DNA of 64,000 nucleotides from Saprospiraceae bacterium. Its GTDB lineage: Bacteria > Bacteroidota > Bacteroidia > Chitinophagales > Saprospiraceae. A program made the position numbers and the translations under genes. Shown here piece after piece: positions 57,401 to 64,000 of this stretch. The notes below the pieces were generated by a model, which was given only the letters and a program-made list of their open reading frames with translations, had not been told where the DNA came from and did no database searches. The stretch spans positions 124,001 through 188,000 of the forward strand of contig JAHDCU010000009.1 of NCBI GenBank assembly GCA_020629715.1. Direction: 5' to 3'. Positions within the stretch are counted from its first letter, which is position 1. Each line of letters starts with the position of its first letter.

Positions 57401-60400
57401 TAATATTACACAAAATAGTGACGCAGGTGTTTGTAATGCTAACGTTACGGTGCCAGCACCAACCACATCGGATAATTGTGGTGTACAATCAGTAACTAAT
57501 GATTTTAACAATACTGCTGATGCTTCAGGTATTTATCCCGTAGGAACGACAACTGTAATTTTTACGGTAACAGACCTTTGTGGAAATACAAATACGTGCT
57601 CAATGTCCGTAACGGTCAACGACACAGAATTACCAACGATTAATTGTCCAGCGGAATTAACAGCTGTATGTACGGATACCGAGCAATCCGTTTATGCCGA
57701 TTTCGCTGCATTCCAAGCAGCTGGTGGTTCCGCATCTGATAATTGCGGAGTTAATATGGCTTCATTCACTTTTGTCGGTCAGATTTCTGATGGAAATACA
57801 TGTCCTGAAATGATAACAAGGACCTACCAAATAGCGGATGTTTTTGGCAATACAAATACTTGTACCCAAGTAGTGATGGTGGATGATAATATCAACCCAA
57901 GTTTTACGGTACCAGCGAATATTACAATCTCTTGTGATCAAAATGCTAGTGATCTCACGATAACTGGTGACGTAATTGATGAAGCAGATAACTGTGTTGT
58001 CAATGAAGCAACTTTTACGGATGCTACGGCAGCTGGGGCATGTGCTAATGAAAGTACCATAAGTCGTACTTGGACTTTAGTAGACGCTTGTGGTAATGAT
58101 AACGTACAAATACAAACGATCACTATCGAAGATAATACTCCACCGGTACTTAACTGCGGAGCAGATTTCACAGTGAATGTAGATGCGGGAGTATGTACGG
58201 CGATGGTAACAATAGCAGTACCTAATCCGACGGATAATTGTGGTGTTGTGAGTTTAGTGAATGATTATAATGGTCAAGGGGATGCGAGTGATATGTATCC
58301 CATAGGGACTACGATGATCACTTGGACTGCGACGGATGCCTGTAACAATGCGAGTACCTGTAGTATCAACCTTACAGTAGAAGATAATCTAGATCCTACA
58401 ATCAGTTGTCCACCCAATCTTACTGCAGTATGTGGAATAGCAGAGCAACCGATGTATGCTGACCTAGCAGCTTTCATGGCAGCAGGCGGGATGGTAGATG
58501 ATAATTGTGGCATAGATGCTACGAGCTTCACGATGTTAAGTGAGACGAGTGATGGAGCGACATGTCCAGAGGTAGTGACAAGAGTGTATCAAATAGCCGA
58601 TGCATCAGGTAATACAGCGACCTGTAGTCAGACGATCACGATCGATGATGAAGAGGCACCGACATTTACATGTGGAGCAAATCTTACAGTAAATGTAGAT
58701 GCTGGTTTATGTACATCGATGGTAACGATAGCAGTACCTAGCCCGACGGATAATTGTGGAGTTACGGACTTGACCAATGATTTTAATAATCAAGGAGATG
58801 CATCTGGGATGTATCCATTAGGAAATACGACAGTTACATGGACAGCAACGGATGGATGTGGTAATACAACTACCTGTGAGATCATGGTAACGGTGTTAGA
58901 TAACATTGATCCAATGATCACATGTCCTGCGGATCTTACAGCGGTATGTGGAATAACAGAGCAGCCAGCATATGCAGATTTAGCTGCATTAACGTCGGCA
59001 GGCGGTAGTGTAAGTGATAACTGTGATATAGATGCTACGAGTTTCATGATGCTAAGTGAGACGAGTGATGGAGCGATGTGTCCAGAGGTAGTAACAAGGG
59101 TATACCAGATATCAGATGATTCTGGTAATACAGCAAGCTGTAGTCAGATGATCACGATCGATGATGAAGTTATGCCAACGATCACATGCCCGACGAATAT
59201 CACAGTAAGTGCCGATGCGGGAGTATGTACAGCTGCAGTGACAATCGCTGTACCAACGACAGGAGATAATTGTGGAGTAAGTAGTGTGGTGAATGATTTC
59301 AATAATACAAATGATGCGAGTGGAACGTATGCTGTAGGTACAAATACGGTAGTGTATACGGTGACCGATGCATGCAATAATACATCGACGTGCAGTTTCA
59401 CAGTAACGGTGAATGACACAGAAGCTCCGATGATTACATGTCCAGCCAATCTAACGGCGGTATGTGGCATAGCAGAGCAAGCAGCATATGCTGATCTAGC
59501 AGCCTTTACGGCGGCGGGAGGTAGTACAAGTGATAATTGTGGTATAGATGCGGCAAGCTTTACGATGTTAAGTGAGACGAGTGATGGAGCGACATGTCCA
59601 GAGGTAGTGACGAGAGTATATCAGATTACAGATGTAGCAGGACTAAGTTCAACATGTAGTCAGACCATTACTATCAACGATGAGGTCGATCCTGTATTGA
59701 TGAACTGTCCTGGAGATATCACTGTAAATGCTGATACTAACTTATGTCAAGCGACGGTAACACTTGCCGTACCAACAGCAACAGATAATTGTAACTCAGT
59801 TACAATAACCAATAATATAACAACTACAGCTGACGCTAGTGGGGTATTCTTACAAGGGACAACACAGGTAGTATGGACCGCAACCGATGGTTGTGGAAAT
59901 ACGGCTACTTGTATGGCATCAGTTACTGTGGAAGATAATATGCCTCCGATTGTAGGTTGTCCTAATGATCTATCAGCACAATGTTCTACCGCAGAACAAA
60001 CACCTTATGCAACCTTTGCAGAATTTACGGCTGCTGGAGGATTAGTATTAGATAACTGTGGAGTAGATGCTAGTTCTTTTACCTACTTGGGAGAAGTATC
60101 AGATGGTATGTCTTGTCCTGAAACCTTTACCAGAACATATCAAATAGCTGATATATTTGGAAATACAACGACTTGTATTCAGATGGTTGTTGTCAATGAT
60201 GACATCAATCCAACGATTACTTGTCCTGGAGATATTACGGTCAATGCAGATCCTGGAGTATGTAACGCAGCAATTACGCTTACAGTCCCAACTACAAATG
60301 ATAATTGCTCTGTTGTATCGGTGCTTAATGATTTCAATGGTACGGAAAATGCTAGTGGTACTTACGGAGTAGGAACTACTACAGTGGTATATACTGTAAC

Positions 60401-63400
60401 AGATGGATGTAATAATACTGCTACTTGTGATTTCACGGTTACTGTTCTAGATGTGGAAGACCCAGTGCTTACTTGTCCTGCAGATATAACTACAGATTGT
60501 GATATCGCAGACGAACCAGCATATGCGACCTTAACAGACTTTACGGCTGCTGGAGGAACGGCTTCAGATAATTGTGGTTTTACATCCTCAACGTTCACAT
60601 TATTATCATCTGTAAGTGACGGCAATACTTGCCCAGAGATATTTACAAGAACGTATCAGATTACCGACCTCAGTGGTAATACAGGTACATGTACCCAGTT
60701 GATTACTGTTGATGATGAAACAGCGCCAGTTCTTACTTGTGGGGGAGATATTACTGTAAATGCTGAGGCAGGAATGTGCTCAGCTATGGTGACTGTTGCA
60801 GTTCCGTCTCCTACAGATAACTGTGCAATTACAAGCTTTACCAATGATTTTAATGGTGCAGCGGATGCAAGTGGAACATATCCAGTAGGAACCACAACAG
60901 TGACTTGGACGGCAACCGATGCATGTATGAATATGACGACATGTTCGATATCTGTTACCATTAGTGATAACGAAGCGCCAATGATTACTTGTCCACCAGC
61001 TATAACAGCACAGTGTGGTCCTAATGAGCAGGGTGCTTATTCTAGCTTAACAGAATTTACAGCTGCGGGTGGAAGTGTAAGCGATAATTGTGGTATTGAT
61101 AATTCTAGTTTTACATTGCTCAGCTCTACTTCAGATAATGCAAGTTGTCCAGAAACTATTACAAGAGTATATCAAATATCAGATGTTAATGGAAATACAG
61201 CAAGTTGTTCTCAGCAATTAGTCGTTGATGATACGGTTGTTCCAACACTTGTTTGTGCAGGAGATTTCACAGTAAATACGGACTCAGGATTGTGCACAGC
61301 CATGGTTACTCTTGCAATACCTTCTACAGATGATAACTGTGGCGTACTGAGCCTTACCAATAACGTCACAGGAGTAGCTGATGCCAGCGGTATTTATAAT
61401 CTTGGGACAACAATGATTGTATGGACAGTGACAGATCTTTGTGGAAATACCAATACATGTGAAGTAAACGTAACTATTCAAGATAACGAAGATCCTATGA
61501 TTGCTTGTCCACCCATGATTATGGGTCAATGCGCTGCCTCTGATGCAGCTCCTTATGCTGATATAACAGAATTTACAACTGCAGGAGGAACAGTAAGTGA
61601 TAACTGTGATATGGATCTTACATTAAGCTTATTATCAGAAACCTCCGATGGATTGACCTGTCCAGAAACGCTTACAAGAGTATATCAGGTAATGGATGAT
61701 TCTGGAAATACGGCATCTTGCAGACAAGTACTCGTGGTTGATGACACAACTGATCCAACGATAACTTGCCCATTGGATATTACCGTTAATGCAGCAACAG
61801 GTACATGTGAAGCAATGGTTAGTATCTCCATACCAGTGGCTTCAGATAATTGTGGAATATCAAGTATCGTTAATGACTTCAATAATACGGATGATGCATC
61901 TGGTACATATCCAGTTGGTATTACTACTGTGACCTATACCATTACAGATGATTGTGATAATACTTCAATATGTTCATTTAATGTAACTGTAGAAGACGTA
62001 GATCCACCAACATTTGATTGTTCATTGTTTGAAATGGCTTTTCCATTTGAATTTAATTGTAACGACGGTGATCCAGTTGATATAATCGAAAAATTGATTG
62101 GTGATATTCAAAATGCAGATATACTCTCAACGTTTTATTCAGATTTATGTGATGACGATCTTACCTTAGAAAACGACTATGATGGCGTATCTGTACCAGA
62201 TGTTTCTTGTGATGGATCTGAGGGTTTAATCGTAACATTTACAGTTACAGATGATTCAGGTAATAGTGCAAGTTGTACAGCCCAATTTACGTTAATCGAT
62301 GAGACAGCACCTACATTTGATACACAGCCTACACCTATAGGTGATATCACTTGTGAGGATCCTTTTCCTGTACAAGAGATTTTAACTGCAACGGATGACT
62401 GTGGTCCAGCTTCTGTAACACCGACTATAGATGCTTTTGTAGTGGATCAATGTAATGGATATATTGTTACTTATAGGTGGACGGCAACAGATGAATGCGG
62501 TAACTCCTCACAAACCACGCAATCATTTAGAGTGCTACCCGATACTACAGCACCTACATTTGATATTACTCCTAATCCTATAGCAAATATTGAATGCGAT
62601 GATGATTTACCCATCGCGCAGGTCTTAACAGCTAGTGATAGCTGTCAAGATGATCCGGCTACAGTAAGTTTCGCTGTTGTACCATTTGTAGTAGATCAAT
62701 GTAACGGTTATACCATTACTTATCAATGGACAGCAACAGATAATTGTGGAAATACGGCAACCACGACGGCAGAATTTAATGTTTTACCCGATACTACAGC
62801 ACCAGTATTTGACGCCGATCCTGCACCTATCTCTGATATAAATTGTGATGATCCATTACCTACCCCAGAGGTATTAACTGCGACAGATGCCTGTCAAACA
62901 GATCAGGTTATGATTGTTCAAGATATTCTACCTTTTGTGGTAGACCAGTGCAGTGGATATGAAATTACTTATCGTTGGACCGCCACCGATAATTGCGGAA
63001 ACAGCTCAGTTGCTACAGAGTCTTTCAATGTGCTTCCTGATGTGGAAGGCCCAGTTTTTGATAGCCAACCTCAGGCATTACCAGATATTAACTGTGATGA
63101 TCCTTTTCCTGCATTTGAAATGCTATCAGCAACGGATGCCTGTCAAACAGATGCAGTAACCGTAGAGACTTCGTTTTCTCAGACTAGTGCTGACTTTTGT
63201 TCTGGATATACGGTGACTTATACATGGACAGCCACGGACAACTGTGATAATACGACAACGGTAGAGACATCTTTTGAAGTTTTACCTGATATGGAAGCTC
63301 CTATTTTTGATATGGAAGCTCCTATGATTTCTGATATCAATTGTGATGACGAATTACCATTATTCCCAGTAGTGACAGCGACGGATAATTGCGATGCTTC

Positions 63401-64000
63401 TCCAGACGTCACTACAGATATTGTACCTTTTGTAGTAGATCAATGCAATGGATATCCTGTCACTTATGTTTGGACAGCGACGGATGTATGTGGTAATTCT
63501 GCCACGATCAGTACGACATTTATGGTACTTGCGGATACTACTCCTCCAGTATTTGACAGTCAACCTACGGCATTGTCAGATATCAGTTGTGATACGGCTT
63601 TACCCACTCAAGAAGTATTAACGGCAACGGACGCCTGTGGTGATGCCATGGTAGTCGCTACTATAGATCCATTTGTGGTAGACATATGTGCTGGATATAC
63701 TGTTACGCATAGATGGGTAGCAACGGATGCTTGTGGTAACTCTGCTACAGTAACAGAAAGTTTTGAAGTATTGCCAGACACCACACCACCAGTATTTGAT
63801 AGTATGCCTACAGCATTACCAGATATCAGTTGTGATACAGCATTACCTGCGCAGGAAGTACTTACGGCTACGGATGATTGTAGTAGCTTAAATGTAGTTG
63901 CTACTATAGATCCATTTGTAGAAGATACTTGTAACGGTTATATGGTAACACATAGATGGGTAGCTACAGATGCATGTATGAATTCTACTACAGTAACAGA
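54486..64000 (+). CDS. Second giant secreted repeat protein, at least 3,171 residues, 3' end outside the window
   Basis: Starts at ATG 54486 and stays open to the window end; the frame was confirmed at several points. The N-terminus MLTKTLTSAVLSIVFIASS with a Gly-Tyr-Ala-Ala region is a signal peptide. Then come a low-complexity stretch (to residue about 90) and Cys-rich HYR-like domains. Three repeat classes follow: 83-residue units (three in tandem at 56121-56867, further copies near 55296 and 57894), 172-residue two-domain units (57378 to about 61751) and 81-83-residue units (from 62307). Cysteines are regularly placed. The sorting tail lies beyond the window, so T9SS dependence is inferred from the first giant protein. 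It is a surface adhesin-like protein, role unknown. Confidence 0.85.
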   Translation, partial: MLTKTLTSAVLSIVFIASSGSIHGYAADYGSKSSFGNERIFYHNNNKSEDGNYFNDLRGYPNASPIFKLKDAVAHKGDGSLSFNTHETNNSPNSITCNGNINFSVPSTTCEIAIIIDPPTSDCTITSMSYTISGGPSAPTGTSASDPSGTYEVGSYMINWSITDCDGPTTCMQTVDILDMTAPVLTCPMSLNIDCTTDPVPAAFANFTEFTAAGGLVTDNCMIDQSSFALLSETTTGTPCNQTIVREYQIFDVNNQGGICTRSIFIQDNIQPDFTDPADITISCDQDPTDLTLTGDVTDESDNCDDPAPQATFTDTNNIDNCGNTTGTITRSWSLTDACDNVRNRTQIITIEDNTAPAVDCSALNNLILECDGDYTTEINNWLAANEAATLAGATDNCSNITVANNYIAGTLPAMSCMATAGITVTFTATDDCGNVGSCTAQLILDDNTAPTVDCSVASNLTLECDGDYTSEINTWLNATETAILNSPGTVDQCGGTLSISNNYAGTIPATSCDASTGTAVTFTVTDGCMNSASCTVSIIITDTFDPTFTVPSNLTISCEQDPSDLTLTGDVTDEADDCDTGLQATFSDATAAGTCADESTITRTWTLVDACGNDNVQVQTITIVDNTDPTFTVPNSLTISCEQDPTDLTLTGDVTDEADNCAAGLQATFSDATAAGTCADESTITRTWTLVDACGNDNVQVQTITIVDNTDPTFTVPSSITISCEQDPTDLTLTGDVTNESDNCSVGIQATFSDASVAGTCADESTITRTWTLVDACGNDNVQVQTITVTDNVDPVAVCQNVSLTLDATGSATLLASQVDNGSSDNCDSALEFSLSRSTFFCNDVISSPIAVTMTVTDNCGNTDECIVNVSIIDDVTPVLTCPAALTAVCNITEQPAYADFNAFLAAGGTFSDMCDANPATFMVSEVSDNDSCPETLTRTYSISDFGGNNISCQQTIVVDDNILPTIDCPDNITQNSDAGVCNANVTVPAPTTSDNCGVQSVTNDFNNTADASGIYPVGTTTVIFTVTDLCGNTNTCSMSVTVNDTELPTINCPAELTAVCTDTEQSVYADFAAFQAAGGSASDNCGVNMASFTFVGQISDGNTCPEMITRTYQIADVFGNTNTCTQVVMVDDNINPSFTVPANITISCDQNASDLTITGDVIDEADNCVVNEATFTDATAAGACANESTISRTWTLVDACGNDNVQIQTITIEDNTPPVLNCGADFTVNVDAGVCTAMVTIAVPNPTDNCGVVSLVNDYNGQGDASDMYPIGTTMITWTATDACNNASTCSINLTVEDNLDPTISCPPNLTAVCGIAEQPMYADLAAFMAAGGMVDDNCGIDATSFTMLSETSDGATCPEVVTRVYQIADASGNTATCSQTITIDDEEAPTFTCGANLTVNVDAGLCTSMVTIAVPSPTDNCGVTDLTNDFNNQGDASGMYPLGNTTVTWTATDGCGNTTTCEIMVTVLDNIDPMITCPADLTAVCGITEQPAYADLAALTSAGGSVSDNCDIDATSFMMLSETSDGAMCPEVVTRVYQISDDSGNTASCSQMITIDDEVMPTITCPTNITVSADAGVCTAAVTIAVPTTGDNCGVSSVVNDFNNTNDASGTYAVGTNTVVYTVTDACNNTSTCSFTVTVNDTEAPMITCPANLTAVCGIAEQAAYADLAAFTAAGGSTSDNCGIDAASFTMLSETSDGATCPEVVTRVYQITDVAGLSSTCSQTITINDEVDPVLMNCPGDITVNADTNLCQATVTLAVPTATDNCNSVTITNNITTTADASGVFLQGTTQVVWTATDGCGNTATCMASVTVEDNMPPIVGCPNDLSAQCSTAEQTPYATFAEFTAAGGLVLDNCGVDASSFTYLGEVSDGMSCPETFTRTYQIADIFGNTTTCIQMVVVNDDINPTITCPGDITVNADPGVCNAAITLTVPTTNDNCSVVSVLNDFNGTENASGTYGVGTTTVVYTVTDGCNNTATCDFTVTVLDVEDPVLTCPADITTDCDIADEPAYATLTDFTAAGGTASDNCGFTSSTFTLLSSVSDGNTCPEIFTRTYQITDLSGNTGTCTQLITVDDETAPVLTCGGDITVNAEAGMCSAMVTVAVPSPTDNCAITSFTNDFNGAADASGTYPVGTTTVTWTATDACMNMTTCSISVTISDNEAPMITCPPAITAQCGPNEQGAYSSLTEFTAAGGSVSDNCGIDNSSFTLLSSTSDNASCPETITRVYQISDVNGNTASCSQQLVVDDTVVPTLVCAGDFTVNTDSGLCTAMVTLAIPSTDDNCGVLSLTNNVTGVADASGIYNLGTTMIVWTVTDLCGNTNTCEVNVTIQDNEDPMIACPPMIMGQCAASDAAPYADITEFTTAGGTVSDNCDMDLTLSLLSETSDGLTCPETLTRVYQVMDDSGNTASCRQVLVVDDTTDPTITCPLDITVNAATGTCEAMVSISIPVASDNCGISSIVNDFNNTDDASGTYPVGITTVTYTITDDCDNTSICSFNVTVEDVDPPTFDCSLFEMAFPFEFNCNDGDPVDIIEKLIGDIQNADILSTFYSDLCDDDLTLENDYDGVSVPDVSCDGSEGLIVTFTVTDDSGNSASCTAQFTLIDETAPTFDTQPTPIGDITCEDPFPVQEILTATDDCGPASVTPTIDAFVVDQCNGYIVTYRWTATDECGNSSQTTQSFRVLPDTTAPTFDITPNPIANIECDDDLPIAQVLTASDSCQDDPATVSFAVVPFVVDQCNGYTITYQWTATDNCGNTATTTAEFNVLPDTTAPVFDADPAPISDINCDDPLPTPEVLTATDACQTDQVMIVQDILPFVVDQCSGYEITYRWTATDNCGNSSVATESFNVLPDVEGPVFDSQPQALPDINCDDPFPAFEMLSATDACQTDAVTVETSFSQTSADFCSGYTVTYTWTATDNCDNTTTVETSFEVLPDMEAPIFDMEAPMISDINCDDELPLFPVVTATDNCDASPDVTTDIVPFVVDQCNGYPVTYVWTATDVCGNSATISTTFMVLADTTPPVFDSQPTALSDISCDTALPTQEVLTATDACGDAMVVATIDPFVVDICAGYTVTHRWVATDACGNSATVTESFEVLPDTTPPVFDSMPTALPDISCDTALPAQEVLTATDDCSSLNVVATIDPFVEDTCNGYMVTHRWVATDACMNSTTVT
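56121..56867 (+). repeat. Three tandem 249-bp repeats (83 residues)
   Basis: Units begin at 56121, 56370 and 56619 with DPTFTVP, each continuing TISCEQDP, LTLTGDV, and a block ending ACGNDNVQVQTITI. Length is exactly 249 bp. A fourth, more diverged copy is at 57894-58139, and an early one begins near 55296. Confidence 0.85.
57378..61751 (+). repeat. Two-domain repeat of about 516 bp (172 residues), eight copies
   Basis: Starts at 57378, then 58140, 58656, 59172, 59688, 60207, 60723 and 61239; spacing 513-519 bp. The first domain has VNVDAG and VTIAVPxPTDNCGV, then DFNNxxDASGxYPVGTTTV; the second has CPADLTAVCGIAEQ, YADLAAFTAAGG and CPEVVTRVYQI. Copy one is separated from copy two by a 246-bp 82-residue unit. 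A half copy begins at 61752. Confidence 0.85.
62307..64000 (+). repeat. Terminal repeat class, seven copies of 243-249 bp, continuing past the window
   Basis: Starts at 62307, 62550, 62799, 63048, 63297, 63543 and 63786. Each unit begins with an APxFD or PPVFD motif, then ISDIxCDDPLP, EVLTATDxC, PFVVDQCNGY, a YRWTATDxCGNS strand and a VLPDTT linker. The last copies are closest to each other. This class is absent from the first giant protein. Confidence 0.85.

Overview
The window looks like a chromosome segment of a marine-type member of the phylum Bacteroidota, most plausibly order Saprospirales. This is inferred from several things. Secreted proteins end in type IX secretion (T9SS) sorting domains. 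Promoters have the Bacteroidota form TTG / TAnnTTTG, seen best in front of the tRNA gene. Shine-Dalgarno sequences are absent, and very long surface proteins are built from hyalin-type (HYR) and DUF11-type repeats. No phage, transposase, CRISPR array or rRNA gene was seen.

Layout. 1-9351 is a housekeeping stretch: the end of a secreted choice-of-anchor B protein, a glucosaminidase, pdxA (vitamin B6), rsmA (16S rRNA dimethylation), a GatB/YqeY protein, a degenerate TrpF-like protein, an alkyltransferase-like protein, a sulfotransferase-like protein, a class IV aminotransferase, a DUF2147 protein and a 69-residue conserved-looking protein. Its intergenic spaces hold unusual non-coding structure: two copies, in opposite orientation, of a ~175-bp element with a hairpin at each end (2942-3114 and 8725-8900), and a ~350-bp field of 8-9-nt phased degenerate repeats that changes strand halfway (7988-8345).

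9352-37026 is one uninterrupted gene for a 9,224-residue secreted protein. Its centre is an eight-domain block of about 710 residues repeated five times in tandem (18724-29340). Some parts of neighbouring blocks are identical at DNA level and others have drifted, as expected from gene conversion or recent duplication. It carries a signal peptide, a CBM-like domain, an SdrD_B-like domain, DUF11 domains, a proprotein-convertase P domain, a dockerin-like segment and a type A T9SS tail.

37127-54350 is mixed. recA has its own promoter and a strong terminator. It is followed by a DoxX-like membrane protein, a GT39 glycosyltransferase, a two-gene unit of a TIM-barrel lipoprotein with formimidoyltransferase-cyclodeaminase (histidine breakdown), a secreted protein of unknown function, an MFS transporter, tRNA-Val(TAC), a T9SS type B protein, a Wzx/Wzz/Wzy-like polysaccharide export and polymerisation set on the minus strand, and a ligase-associated exonuclease plus ATP-dependent DNA ligase pair.

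54486 to the window end is the first 3,171 codons of a second giant secreted repeat protein with no stop yet. It uses three repeat classes in separate blocks: 83-residue units, 172-residue two-domain units, and 81-83-residue terminal units. The two giant proteins and the polysaccharide genes point to a cell heavily invested in its surface (adhesion, gliding or aggregation); that role is inferred, not shown.
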